Part shown: positions 24,483 through 32,934 of the stretch, in pieces | Position numbering within the stretch: the first letter of the stretch is position 1 | How the letters are laid out: each line of letters starts with the position of its first letter | Source: SpSt-77 sp049972045 | GTDB lineage: Bacteria; Chloroflexota; Anaerolineae; B4-G1; DUEL01 | NCBI GenBank assembly: GCA_049972045.1 | Contig: JBMFKS010000005.1 | Location: 1 to 59,511, forward strand | DNA: 59,511 nucleotides | Direction: 5' to 3' | The notes under the pieces: generated by a model | What the model saw: the letters and a program-made list of their open reading frames with translations, nothing else | What the model was told of the DNA's origin: nothing | Database searches by the model: none | Program-made: the position numbers and the translations under genes

Positions 24483-24792
24483 AAGCCGTTGCCAACACGG
24501 GTCCCCTGATCGTCCTGGCAAAACTCAGCTGGGTCAGGGGGAACTGCAGGCCATCGCGCTGGCTCAGGAGTATCAGGCCCCTCTCCTGATGGACGAAGCC
24601 TACGCTCGTTCGGTAGCTGAGGGACTGGGTCTGCGGACTGTGGGTTCCCTGGGTATTCTGGTTGCGGCCTATCGTCAGGGGCTACTGAGGGCAGAAGTCC
24701 TGGAGCAACTGCTGGATGCCATTGAGGTACGGGAAGACATCTGGATCCACCCTCACCTTTGCGACCGGGTGCGCAGGGAGTTTCTGCGATAG
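24479..24792 (+). pseudogene. DUF3368 PIN toxin with internal deletion and frame change
   Basis: The first codons encode a normal PIN start, MKAVANTGPLIVLAKL (Asp is already replaced by Asn in the N-T-G motif, as is common in DUF3368). After that the frame is lost, and sequence matching the family's C-terminal half (GELQAIALAQEYQ, LLMDEAYARSVAEGLGLRT, LGILVAAYRQGLL) appears in another frame up to 24792. About 60-70 central residues are missing. The toxin is therefore dead while the antitoxin remains intact. Confidence 0.8.
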
Positions 24793-24826
24793 CCTGCTGG
24801 TTGGCAGAAGCGGATAGGGAGGAAAT

Positions 24827-25231
24827 ATGCGGACTGTTATCTCTGTTAACCGCCTGCGCAGTCAGTTTGTCCGCGACGTGGAGGAGATCAGCGGGGAGGA
24901 CCTGCTGGCCTGCAACCAGTGCGGCAAGTGCAGCGCAGGTTGCCCCGTCGCGGCGGCGATGGACATGCTCCCCAGCCAGGTCATCCGCATGGCCCAACTG
25001 GGGATGAGGGAGGTCCTGCAGAGTCGGACCATCTGGATCTGCGCTTCCTGCCTGACGTGTGTTGCCCGATGTCCGAAGGGGGTGGACCTGCCCCGCCTGA
25101 TGGAGGCACTGCGGGAAATCTCCCTGCGCGCCGGCGCGTCGGAGATCAACCTGGACCAACTGCCGCCGGACCTGGTGCGGGAACTCCCCCAACTGGCCAT
25201 CGTCGGGGGGTTCCGGAAGTATATCAAGTGA
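24827..25231 (+). CDS. hdrC: Heterodisulfide reductase subunit C-like protein
   Basis: Small (134 residues) two-cluster ferredoxin-like electron carrier between HdrA and HdrB. Two CX2CX2CX3CP motifs: CNQCGKCSAGCP at residues 29-40 and CASCLTCVARCP near 72. This is the pattern of HdrC and related fumarate-reductase-type iron-sulfur subunits. It has GGAGGAAAT before the ATG. hdrB follows after 15 bases; hdrA lies beyond an aminotransferase and a HEPN-MNT pair. Confidence 0.93.
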   Translation: MRTVISVNRLRSQFVRDVEEISGEDLLACNQCGKCSAGCPVAAAMDMLPSQVIRMAQLGMREVLQSRTIWICASCLTCVARCPKGVDLPRLMEALREISLRAGASEINLDQLPPDLVRELPQLAIVGGFRKYIK

Positions 25232-25246
25232 AACGTGAAACGTGAG

Positions 25247-26134
25247 ATGAAAGTCCCCTACTATCCCGGATGCACGCTCTCCACAAAGGCGAAGGGGTAC
25301 GACCGCTCCGGACGGGCGGTGGCGGCCGCGCTGGGGATGGAACTGGTGGAACTGCCGGACTGGCAGTGCTGCGGGGCGACCTTTCCCCTGGCGACGGATA
25401 ACTCTATGGCCCTCATCGCCCCGACGCGCGTCCTCTACCAAGCCGAGCAGGCCGGGGAGCAGGTGGCCGCACTCTGCGCCATCTGCTACCACGTCCTCAA
25501 ACGCACCCAGACCGCGCTGGAGCGGGACCCGGCGATGCGGGAACGCATCAGCTGGTTCACGGAGCAGGAGTACAGGGGCCGCGTGCGGGTGGTCCACCTG
25601 CTGGAACTCCTGCGGGACCAACTGGGCTGGAACGAACTGGCCCGGCGAGTGGTCCGTCCGCTGACGGGGCTGCGCGCGGCCCCCTACTACGGCTGCCTGC
25701 TCCTCCGCCCGTACGACGAGATCGGCCTGGATAACCCCGAGGCGCCGACGATTCTGCACGACCTGATCCGGGCGCTGGGGGCTGAACCGGTGGACTTCCC
25801 CTACAGCCTGGAGTGCTGCGGCTCCTACCTGACGGTGAAGGACCCGGCCGTCTCGGAGACGCTCTCGCGGGACATCGTCGCGTCGGCGCGGGCGGCGGGC
25901 GCGCAGGTGCTGGTGACGGCCTGTCCCCTCTGCCAGTTCAACCTGGACTGGCCCCAGCGGGAGATGGCCTTTGGGCGCACCGGCGACGAAATCCCGGTCC
26001 TCTATTTCACCCAACTGATGGCCGTCGCGCTGGGACTGCCGGAGGAGGACTGGGGCATAGAGGGGATGTACACTGACCCGCGGCCATTGTTGCGAAGCAT
26101 CGCGCAGGCCGCCGCGCCGGTGGAAACGGGGTAG
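25247..26134 (+). CDS. hdrB: Heterodisulfide reductase subunit B-like protein
   Basis: Catalytic-type Hdr subunit (295 residues) with two CCG domains that can bind non-cubane 4Fe-4S clusters for disulfide chemistry. Domain 1: YYPGCT, WQCCGA, CAICYHV. Domain 2: YYGCLLLRP, LECCGSY, CPLCQFNLD. All expected cysteines are present. The start was placed at MKVPYYPGCT by analogy with the second hdrB; an in-frame GTG at 25235 is an alternative. In methanogens the substrate is CoM-S-S-CoB; in this bacterium the thiol or other substrate is unknown. Confidence 0.93.
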   Translation: MKVPYYPGCTLSTKAKGYDRSGRAVAAALGMELVELPDWQCCGATFPLATDNSMALIAPTRVLYQAEQAGEQVAALCAICYHVLKRTQTALERDPAMRERISWFTEQEYRGRVRVVHLLELLRDQLGWNELARRVVRPLTGLRAAPYYGCLLLRPYDEIGLDNPEAPTILHDLIRALGAEPVDFPYSLECCGSYLTVKDPAVSETLSRDIVASARAAGAQVLVTACPLCQFNLDWPQREMAFGRTGDEIPVLYFTQLMAVALGLPEEDWGIEGMYTDPRPLLRSIAQAAAPVETG

Positions 26135-26155
26135 GAAGTCTTGGAGAGATAACCT

Positions 26156-27298
26156 ATGCGCTACAAACTGTATATTCCTGGTCCGTGTGAGGTGGACGAG
26201 GAGGTCCTTTCGGCCATGGCCCAGCCCACGCCGCGCCACTACGGCCCGGAGTGGCTGGAAATTTATCACGACGTCATCGGGATGCTGAAGCAGGTCTTCG
26301 GCACCCGAAACGACCTCTTGATGGTCCCGGCAGCGGGATCGGCGCTCCTGGATATGGCCTTCGGGAGCATGCTGGCCGAGGGGGAGACCGTCATCGTGGG
26401 GATGAACGGCTTCTTCGGCGAGCGGATGGGGACGATCGCCGAGAGCCACGGCCTGCACGTCGTGCCCTTCACCGCGCCGCTGGGCCAGCCGCTGGACCCG
26501 GACGACCTGCGGCGGCTCCTGCGGGAGCATCCGGAAGCCCGCGCCGTCGCCGTTGTCCACCACGAGACCGCGACGACGGTGATGAACCCGGTGCGGGAAC
26601 TGGCCCAGGTGGCCCACCAGGCCGGCCTGCCCATTGTTGTGGACGCCGTCTCCTCGCTGGGCGGAGTACCCCTGCCGGTGGACGAGTGGGGCATTGACAT
26701 CTGCGTGACGGTGGCGAACAAGTGCCTGGAATGCCCGCCGGGGCTGGCTTTTATCTCGGTGAGTCCGCAGGCGTGGAAGTGGGTGGACCGCAACGAGGGC
26801 CGCCATGGCTGGTACCTTAGCCTGCGCACGTGGCGCTGGTACGCGGAGAACTGGGGAGCCTGGCACCCGACGCCGGTCACGATGCCCACCAACAACGTCC
26901 TGGGGCTGCAGGTGAGTTTGCGGCGCATCTTGGCGGAGGGGCTGGAGGCGCACTATGCCCGCTACCGGTGGGCCTCGCAGGCCGTCCGGCGGGGGCTGGA
27001 GGCTGTGGGCTTTGAGATGTTCGTCCCCGATGGACCCACCGCCTCACCCATCGCTACCGCAGTGAAGGCCCGACCGGAGTTCACCGTCCGGGAACTGATG
27101 GACTACCTGGCCCAGGAGCACGGCATCCTCATCTCCGGCGGCTTGGAGCCGCTGGCGGGCAAGATTTTCCGCGTCGGCCATATGGGCAAAGCGTCCACCC
27201 GACCCTTCGTGATGGAGTTCCTTTTCGCCGTGGAGGAGTTCCTGCGGAGAAAGGGATTCGCGGTGCCTGCCGGGGCGAGTATGGTGGGATTGGTGTAA
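26156..27298 (+). CDS. Class V PLP aminotransferase (alanine/serine-glyoxylate type)
   Basis: A 380-residue fold-type I PLP enzyme of the alanine-glyoxylate/serine-glyoxylate aminotransferase family. Evidence: IPGPCEVDEEVLSAM at the start, VVHHETATTVMNP near 140, DAVSSLGGVPLPVDEWGIDI with the PLP Asp, and the PLP lysine in TVANKCLECPPGLAF near residue 190. The C-terminus includes ISGGLEPLAGKIFRVGHMG. It starts after GGAGAGATAACCT, 21 bases after hdrB. It would connect glycine/serine one-carbon units or glyoxylate to the folate branch. The exact amino-donor pair is not readable. Confidence 0.88.
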   Translation: MRYKLYIPGPCEVDEEVLSAMAQPTPRHYGPEWLEIYHDVIGMLKQVFGTRNDLLMVPAAGSALLDMAFGSMLAEGETVIVGMNGFFGERMGTIAESHGLHVVPFTAPLGQPLDPDDLRRLLREHPEARAVAVVHHETATTVMNPVRELAQVAHQAGLPIVVDAVSSLGGVPLPVDEWGIDICVTVANKCLECPPGLAFISVSPQAWKWVDRNEGRHGWYLSLRTWRWYAENWGAWHPTPVTMPTNNVLGLQVSLRRILAEGLEAHYARYRWASQAVRRGLEAVGFEMFVPDGPTASPIATAVKARPEFTVRELMDYLAQEHGILISGGLEPLAGKIFRVGHMGKASTRPFVMEFLFAVEEFLRRKGFAVPAGASMVGLV

Positions 27299-27363
27299 AA
27301 GGGATGATGTTGGACTTCGGGAAATGGCTCGTTTGCGAGGTGTCTGGGCTGGAGTAGGAGAGA

Positions 27364-27795
27364 ATGGACACCCGGGAAGAGGCCTTTCGGTTGCTGAAAG
27401 AGGCCAGAGAAGACCTGGAACGGGCGACCCGATACGCTGGCTTCCAGGATTGGGTGACCGTTGTCCTTTATGCCCAGTTGGCAACCGAGAAGGCGGCCAA
27501 AGCGGTCATTGCCTGCTTTGAGTCTCCAGAGTGGACTCACGACCCTTCTTCCCAGATGAGGCGGCTGGTAGAGCGAGGAGTGGTGCCCGAAGCATTTCTG
27601 GGAATGGCATCCGATGTTCGGAAGGCGGCTCCCTGGCACGGGCGCTCCACTTACGGTGGGCTGTTGGGGGGACGTTGGCAGAGTCCCTCGGGAATCTGCA
27701 CGGAAGAGGTGGCGTGGATGCTGCTGGAAGGCGCTCGCCGGTCCGTCCAGCAGGCCGAAGCGTTTGTCCCGGATTTCTTCAAGGGGACGGAATGA
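27364..27795 (+). CDS. HEPN-domain toxin
   Basis: A 143-residue HEPN protein: EEAFRLLKEAREDLERATRY, then VVLYAQLATEKAAKAVIACF, the conserved helical core. Predicted RNase toxin. Overlaps the following MNT gene by ATGA. Placed between the aminotransferase and hdrA. Confidence 0.85.
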   Translation: MDTREEAFRLLKEAREDLERATRYAGFQDWVTVVLYAQLATEKAAKAVIACFESPEWTHDPSSQMRRLVERGVVPEAFLGMASDVRKAAPWHGRSTYGGLLGGRWQSPSGICTEEVAWMLLEGARRSVQQAEAFVPDFFKGTE

Positions 27796-28259
27796 ATCGG
27801 GCAGAAGTGGAGCGGGAGATCGGGCGGATCGCGGCGGGATTGAAAGACGTGCTGGCCGTGGGGCTCTGCGGCTCCCTGGCCCGGGGGGATGCCCATACCC
27901 GCAGCGACATAGACATCTTCGTCATCACCGAACGGGAATTCTCCCTGGCCGAGCAGGATTCTTTGTACGAGGCCTTCAGCCCGCTGATCGCCCGCTTCGG
28001 GCGGGACATTACGGTTCTGGTCTATGACCTGGACAGCATCAAGCGGATCCCGACCTGGCACACGTTGAGCATGATGAAAGATGCTCGTTTTGTCCACGAT
28101 CGGGCTGGGATCGCCGATCTCTTCGCCGAGATCCTCCGACGGGCGGAGGAGCACGGAATCGGGTACGACGAGCGAGAGAAGGTGTTTCGTCTGCGCGAGG
28201 CCCGGAGGGTGCGCTTCTCCTGGGAGACGACGTCGGAAGAACGGGCTTGCAAAGCCTGA
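27792..28259 (+). CDS. Nucleotidyltransferase (MNT-like) antitoxin
   Basis: A 155-residue protein with CGSLARGDAHTRSDIDIFVIT, the GS...SDxD nucleotidyltransferase signature, followed by RFGRDITVLVYDLDSI. It is longer than the other MNT copies by a basic C-terminal tail. The start at 27792 overlaps the HEPN stop. A 149-base spacer follows, containing two short hairpins (CTCTTGC-G-GCAAGAG at 28309-28323; CAGGTC/GACCTG near 28335), before hdrA. Confidence 0.85.
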   Translation: MNRAEVEREIGRIAAGLKDVLAVGLCGSLARGDAHTRSDIDIFVITEREFSLAEQDSLYEAFSPLIARFGRDITVLVYDLDSIKRIPTWHTLSMMKDARFVHDRAGIADLFAEILRRAEEHGIGYDEREKVFRLREARRVRFSWETTSEERACKA

Positions 28260-28408
28260 TCCCGGAGCGATATGCCCACGGCGCTGGCAGGGGTCCGCGA
28301 GGGAGAGGGCTCTTGCGGCAAGAGATGGTGGACAGGTCCTCGTGACCTGGTTCTGAGCCGGGCATCAGGCCGGGAGGCGGATTCGGAAACCGTGCTGAGG
28401 GTTGCAGA

Positions 28409-30097
28409 ATGAGCCGCGTCGGTGTCTTTATCTGTCACTGCGGGATCAACATCGCCGGGACGGTGGACGTGGAGCGGGTCGCGGAGGAGGCGGGCCGGAT
28501 GCCCGGCGTCGCCTTCGCCACCCACTACAAGTACATGTGCTCCGACCCGGGCCAGCAACTTATCCAGCGCGCCATTGCAGAGCACAACCTGGACGGCGTC
28601 ATCGTCGCGGCTTGTTCGCCCGCGATGCACGAGCGGACCTTCCGCCAGGCCGTCGCCGCGGCCGGGCTGAACCGGTACCGCTGCGAGATCGCCAACATCC
28701 GGGAGCAGTGCTCCTGGGTCCACCAGCACGAACGGGAGGAGGCCACGGCCAAGGCGGTGGAGATTGTCCGGGCGATGGTGGAGAAGGTGAAGCGGGACGA
28801 GGCGCTGGTCCCCCTGCGGCTTCCCATCGTCCGGCGGGCGCTGGTGATTGGCGGCGGCGTTGCCGGGCTGGAGGCCGCGCTGGACATTGCCAATGCAGGC
28901 TATCCGATCGTGCTGGTGGAGCGGGAGGACCGGCTGGGCGGCAAGATGGCCCGTCTCTCCGGCACGTACCTGAATTTTGAGGCCGCGCCGGGGATGCTGG
29001 AGAGACGAATCCGGCAGGTCCTGGAACATCCCCACATTGACGTCGTCCTCAACGCGCGAGTCGCCAAACTGGAAGGCTACGTGGGCAACTTCGCCGTGAC
29101 GGTGGAGACGCCCGGGGGAAGCCGGACGGAGGAGGTGGGGGCCGTTGTCGTCGCCACCGGCTGGGACCCGTACCCGCTGGAGCGGCTGCCGGAGTACGGC
29201 GGGGGTCAGGTCCCCGACGTGGTGGACGGCCTGACCTTTGAGGAGATGCTGCGGACGGGTCTCCGTCGGCCTTCGGACGGGCGGGTGCCCCGGGAGGTGG
29301 TCTTCGTCCAGTGCGCGGGCTCCCGGGACCCGGAGCACGGCGTCTCCTACTGCTCCAAGGTCTGCTGCATGTACGTCGCCAAGCAGGCGATGATGTTCAG
29401 GGAGCGGGTTCCGGACGGACAGGCCTACGTCTTCTACATTGACATCCGCTCCGGCGGGAAGGGGTACGACGAGTTCGTCCAGCGGGCGATGGAGGAGTAC
29501 GACGTCCTCTACCTGCGGGGCAAGGTGAGCAAGATTTTCCGCCGGGGCGACAAAGTGGTGGTCTGGGGCTCCGACACGCTGGTGGGCCGGCCGGTGGAGG
29601 TGGAGGCGGACCTGGTGGTGCTGGCGACGGCGATGTTGCCCTCGCGGGAGGCGCTCGCCCTGGCCCAGACGCTCCACATTCAGGCCGACCGGTACGGGTT
29701 CTACAGCGAGGCGCATCCCAAGTTGCGCCCGGTGGAGAGCCTGACGGCGGGGGTCTTCCTGGCCGGGGCCGGACAGGGGCCCAAAGACATCCCGGAGACG
29801 GTGGCCCAGGCGGCGGCCGCGGCGGCCAAAGTAGTCCAACTCTTTGCCCAGGAGGCGATGGTCCAGGAGCCGACCGTCGCCTATGTGATTGAGGAACTCT
29901 GTTCCGCCTGCGGCGCGTGTGTGGCCGTCTGCCCGTACGGCGCGCGGGAGATCCACCCGGTCCGTCAGGTGGCGACGGTGAACCCCGCGCTCTGCCAGAC
30001 CTGCGGGGCGTGCGTGGTGGCCTGTCCCAACAAGGCCAGCCGCATCCACAACTGGGAGCCGGTCCAGGTGCTGGCGATGGCGGACGTGGTGATTTGA
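28409..30097 (+). CDS. hdrA: HdrA-like flavin/iron-sulfur protein (paralogue 1)
   Basis: Electron-bifurcating-type Hdr flavoprotein, 562 residues. N-terminal cluster domain 1-140: CHCG (9-11), YMCSDPGQ, AACSPAMHE, EQCSWVH. The FAD domain starts RALVIGGGVAGLEAALDIANAGYP near 143 with REDRLGGKMARL. The QCAGSRD...YCSKVCCMY cluster region is at about 297-318. Two C-terminal 4Fe-4S motifs are CSACGACVAVCP (498) and CQTCGACVVACP (529). The cysteine-bearing FPTxDC stretch and inserted ferredoxin of other HdrAs are absent. Full-length compared with short HdrA. It follows hdrC-hdrB-aminotransferase and precedes a second hdrCB set. Confidence 0.93.
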   Translation: MSRVGVFICHCGINIAGTVDVERVAEEAGRMPGVAFATHYKYMCSDPGQQLIQRAIAEHNLDGVIVAACSPAMHERTFRQAVAAAGLNRYRCEIANIREQCSWVHQHEREEATAKAVEIVRAMVEKVKRDEALVPLRLPIVRRALVIGGGVAGLEAALDIANAGYPIVLVEREDRLGGKMARLSGTYLNFEAAPGMLERRIRQVLEHPHIDVVLNARVAKLEGYVGNFAVTVETPGGSRTEEVGAVVVATGWDPYPLERLPEYGGGQVPDVVDGLTFEEMLRTGLRRPSDGRVPREVVFVQCAGSRDPEHGVSYCSKVCCMYVAKQAMMFRERVPDGQAYVFYIDIRSGGKGYDEFVQRAMEEYDVLYLRGKVSKIFRRGDKVVVWGSDTLVGRPVEVEADLVVLATAMLPSREALALAQTLHIQADRYGFYSEAHPKLRPVESLTAGVFLAGAGQGPKDIPETVAQAAAAAAKVVQLFAQEAMVQEPTVAYVIEELCSACGACVAVCPYGAREIHPVRQVATVNPALCQTCGACVVACPNKASRIHNWEPVQVLAMADVVI

Positions 30098-30248
30098 ACC
30101 ACGAAGACACCAAGAGACGAAGAAATTAAAAATTAACAATTAAAAATGAAACTTCGTGCCTTCGTGTCTTGGTGGTTTTCTTTACCACGAAGACACAAAG
30201 ACACGAAGTTTTGTCAGTTTTTCTTTGTGCCTTCGTGTCTTGGTGGTT
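30098..30248. repeat. Doublet of CCACGAAGACAC hairpin repeats
   Basis: Two adjacent inverted-repeat units (30098-30177 and 30184-30248). Each begins ACCACGAAGACAC and ends GTGTCTTGGTGGTT. The first starts at the last base of the hdrA stop region. The same kind of doublet occurs at 39312-39447, and single arms lie at 38836-38863, 33257-33290 and 53437-53488. Confidence 0.85.
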
Positions 30249-30296
30249 AATAATGTCTTTGTGGTTTTTCAGCAGTTAGCCAACGGGAGGTCAAAG

Positions 30297-30872
30297 ATGG
30301 CCAATGAGGTATGGGAACAAATCGCCAACTACCGCAAGACGAAGGTCCTGCCCGGCGGCGCGCGGCTCCTCCTGCGGCCGCTCCGGAAGGAGGACCGGGA
30401 GGCCTTTGTAGACCTCTTCGCGCGGGCCTCGCGGGAGGACCTGGAGTGGTACCGCATTGATGCCGCTGACCCGAACGTGGTCGCCAGTTGGGTGGACAAC
30501 TTGGACTACCGGCGGGTTTTCCCGCTGGTCGCCCTCGTCAACGACAAACTCATCGGCAACGCCACGCTTCACTTCGGGGAGCACTATCACCGGCACCTGG
30601 CCTGGGTGCGCATCTTCCTGGACCGGGAGTACCGGCGGCAGGGTATCGGGACGCTGATGGTGCAGAGCCTCATTGAGGTGGCCCGGCGGGTGGGACTCTA
30701 CCAGTTGTACGCCGAAATCGTCACCACTCAGCCGCAGGTCATCAGCGCCTTCCTGGACCTGGGCTTCCAGCATGCCACGACGCTCCGGGATTACTTCATT
30801 ACCAGTACCGGAGAGACGCTGGATATGGCGATCCTGGTTCTGTATCTGGTGGAGCAGAGGGGGAAGTTCTGA
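30297..30872 (+). CDS. GNAT-family N-acetyltransferase
   Basis: A 191-residue GNAT protein. The acetyl-CoA-binding motif is EYRRQGIGTLMVQSLIEVA near 118, preceded by LVALVNDKLIGNATLHF and followed by LYAEIVTTQPQVISAFLDLGF. It starts ANEVWEQIANYRKTKVLPGGARLLLRP after GGGAGGTCAAAG. It lies between hdrA and hdrC; a link to protein acetylation in an acetyl-CoA-producing pathway is possible, but the substrate is unknown. Confidence 0.85.
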   Translation: MANEVWEQIANYRKTKVLPGGARLLLRPLRKEDREAFVDLFARASREDLEWYRIDAADPNVVASWVDNLDYRRVFPLVALVNDKLIGNATLHFGEHYHRHLAWVRIFLDREYRRQGIGTLMVQSLIEVARRVGLYQLYAEIVTTQPQVISAFLDLGFQHATTLRDYFITSTGETLDMAILVLYLVEQRGKF

Positions 30873-30904
30873 ATCTCTGAATTGGAGAATCCGCGGAGGA
30901 AGCG

Positions 30905-31459
30905 ATGACGGTTGCAGGGATAGATCCGTCTTTCAGCCGGGCGGTGCAGGAGCGGAGCGGAGAGCCCCTGCTGCGCTGCTATTTCTGCCAGAAGTGCTCG
31001 GCGGGTTGTCCCGTCGCATTCGCGATGGAGTATAAGCCGGCCCAGGTGGTCCGTCTGGTCCAGTTGGGGCGAAAGGAGAAAGTCCTCTCCAGTTCGGCGA
31101 TTTGGCTCTGCGTGGGTTGCGAGACCTGCGGGACCCGCTGTCCCAACCACATCCGGCTGGCGCCGATGTTTGATACGCTGCGCTCCATGGCGCTGGCGGA
31201 GGGCTACAAGCCCGAACCGATGGTCTACGCGCTCCATCGGTCCTTCCTGGATAGTATCCGTCTCTGGGGGCGGGTGCACGAGTTGAGCATGCTGATGGAA
31301 TACAAACTCCGTAGCCACGACCTCTTCTCCGACCTGGGGATGGGAATCGGCCTGATCCTGAAGGGGAAGATCTCCTTCCTGCCGGAGCGGATTCAGGGCG
31401 TTTCGGAGGTCCGGCGGTTGTATCAGAGAGAGGATACAAGTAGGCAAGTAGGCAAGTAG
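30905..31459 (+). CDS. hdrC: Heterodisulfide reductase subunit C-like protein (copy 2)
   Basis: A 184-residue HdrC with CYFCQKCSAGCP near residue 25 and CVGCETCGTRCP near 69. A longer helical C-terminus follows (LHRSFLDSIRLWGRVHELSMLMEYK..FSDLGMGIGLILKGKISF), characteristic of full-length HdrC. The final codons run into a repeat (EDTSRQVGK), so the natural end may have been altered. Upstream GGAGGAAGCG. It pairs with hdrB at 31547. Confidence 0.93.
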   Translation: MTVAGIDPSFSRAVQERSGEPLLRCYFCQKCSAGCPVAFAMEYKPAQVVRLVQLGRKEKVLSSSAIWLCVGCETCGTRCPNHIRLAPMFDTLRSMALAEGYKPEPMVYALHRSFLDSIRLWGRVHELSMLMEYKLRSHDLFSDLGMGIGLILKGKISFLPERIQGVSEVRRLYQREDTSRQVGK

Positions 31460-31528
31460 ACAAGTGGACGTGGAGAGGGGATTCCCTTATTTCCTGGTCT
31501 ACTTGTTTCCTTGCCCACTTGTATCCTT
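31436..31528. repeat. AAGTAGGCAAGTAGACAAG inverted repeat
   Basis: AAGTAGGC units at 31438-31465 are matched by CTACTTGTTTCCTTGCCCAC-type units at about 31499-31527, forming a large hairpin between hdrC and hdrB. It provides the last codons and the stop of hdrC. Confidence 0.75.
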
Positions 31529-31546
31529 GGACGAGGAGGACGTGCC

Positions 31547-32401
31547 GTGAAATACACTTACTACCCGGGATGCACCATTGGCACCACGGCGGTGGAATTT
31601 GGCCTCTCCACCGACGCCGTTTGTGAGGCGTTGGGGGTGGAGTTGGTGGAACTGGAGGATTGGAACTGCTGCGGGGCGTCGTCGGCCCACAGTCTGGACC
31701 ACGAACTGGCGCTGCGGCTGCCCGCGCGCAACGTTGCCCTGGCCCAGAAGGAGGGGCTGGATATCGTCGCGCCGTGCCCGGCCTGCTACCAGCACGTCCT
31801 GCAGGCGGATCGGGTCCTACGGGAGGATGAAGCGTGGCGGCGGGAGATGGAGGCGATGCTGGGCTTCACCTACACGGGCCGGCCGCGCGTCCGGCATCTC
31901 CTGGAGGTGCTGACGGAGCCGGAGGTCCTGGAGGCCGTCCAGCGGCGGGTGACCCGACCGCTGACGGGGCTGCGGGTGGCCTCGTACTACGGCTGTGTCC
32001 TGGTCCGCCCGCCGGAGTTCACCGGCTGGGACGACCCGGAGCACCCGACCCGGATGGACCGGCTGATGGAGGCGCTGGGCGCGGAGCCGGTGGCGTGGTC
32101 GTACAAGGTGGATTGCTGCGGGGCCAGCCTCGCGCTCAGTCGGAGTGAGGTGGTGAAAGTCCTTTCCACCCGCCTGGCGCGGGAGGCCCAGGAAGCCGGA
32201 GCCGATGTCATCGCCTGCGCCTGCGGGATGTGTCAGATCAACCTGGACACCCGCCAGAACCTGGAACAGAAAATCCCGGCCCTCTATTTCACCGAACTGA
32301 TGGGGCTGGCTTTCGGCCTACCGGGGGTGGAGAGGTGGTGGGGCAAGCACATGATTGACCCCCGGCCGGTGTTGCGGTCGGCCGGTCTGGTGCAGGTTTG
32401 A
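31547..32401 (+). CDS. hdrB: Heterodisulfide reductase subunit B-like protein (copy 2)
   Basis: A 284-residue HdrB with two complete CCG domains: YYPGCTIGTT, WNCCGASS, CPACYQHV; then YYGCVLVRP, VDCCGAS, CGMCQINLD. GTG start after GAGGAGGACGTGCC. It resembles copy 1 strongly, including the PLTGLR(A/V)A segment between the domains and the C-terminal DPRPVLRSA, so the two probably arose by duplication. With hdrC copy 2 and one of the large HdrAs downstream it could form a second Hdr complex. Confidence 0.93.
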   Translation: MKYTYYPGCTIGTTAVEFGLSTDAVCEALGVELVELEDWNCCGASSAHSLDHELALRLPARNVALAQKEGLDIVAPCPACYQHVLQADRVLREDEAWRREMEAMLGFTYTGRPRVRHLLEVLTEPEVLEAVQRRVTRPLTGLRVASYYGCVLVRPPEFTGWDDPEHPTRMDRLMEALGAEPVAWSYKVDCCGASLALSRSEVVKVLSTRLAREAQEAGADVIACACGMCQINLDTRQNLEQKIPALYFTELMGLAFGLPGVERWWGKHMIDPRPVLRSAGLVQV

Positions 32402-32449
32402 CGCAGGTGTAGGTGTAAGAGGAGCGGGGAAGTGCGCTCGGAGGTCTGT

Positions 32450-32698
32450 ATGACGGAGGACAAGAAGATGATCCGGAAATTCAAAATCATTGTTGAAAAG
32501 CATCCGGACGGGTACGTTGCCTATCCACTGGGGCTCAAGGGAGTGGTCGTTGGTCAGGGTGATACATATGAAGAGGCCCTGGACGATGTCAAGTCGGCAA
32601 TTCAGTTTCATATAGAGACGTTCGGTCTGGATGCCGTGCTGGATGAAGCATCCGTTGTAGAAGCTTTTGTCGCAGAGGCAGGAGTTCCGGTTGGGTGA
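32450..32698 (+). CDS. hicB: HicB-like antitoxin (copy 2)
   Basis: An 82-residue HicB-type protein: FKIIVEKHPDGYVAYPLGLKG, VVGQGDTYEEALDDVKSAIQFHI. The ATG at 32450 has CGGAGGTCTGT upstream. The gene overlaps hicA by four bases (GTGA). Located between hdrB copy 2 and a large hdrA. Confidence 0.88.
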   Translation: MTEDKKMIRKFKIIVEKHPDGYVAYPLGLKGVVVGQGDTYEEALDDVKSAIQFHIETFGLDAVLDEASVVEAFVAEAGVPVG

Positions 32699-32934
32699 CG
32701 AAATTCCCGGTAGATGCACCGCGGGATAGAGTCATTCGCGCGTTGGAGCACCTGGGTTTTCGGGTAGTAAGGATTGGCGCGCACATTGCTATGGTGCGAG
32801 AGAATCCTGACGGAACTCGCACACCTTTGACGATGCCCAATCACCGCTATATTAAAGCCTCTACCCTGCGGACAATCTGTACCCAGGCGGGAATCTCGCG
32901 CAAAGAGTTCCTGGAGGCCTACGAGCGGGCCTGA
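32695..32934 (+). CDS. hicA: HicA-like mRNA interferase toxin (copy 2)
   Basis: A 79-residue HicA: RDRVIRALEHLGFRVVRIGAHIAMVRENPDG with the conserved His in GAH, then LTMPNHRYIKASTLRTICTQAGISRKEFLEAY. It differs clearly from the first HicA (21548), so the two pairs were acquired or diverged separately. Confidence 0.88.
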   Translation: MTKFPVDAPRDRVIRALEHLGFRVVRIGAHIAMVRENPDGTRTPLTMPNHRYIKASTLRTICTQAGISRKEFLEAYERA

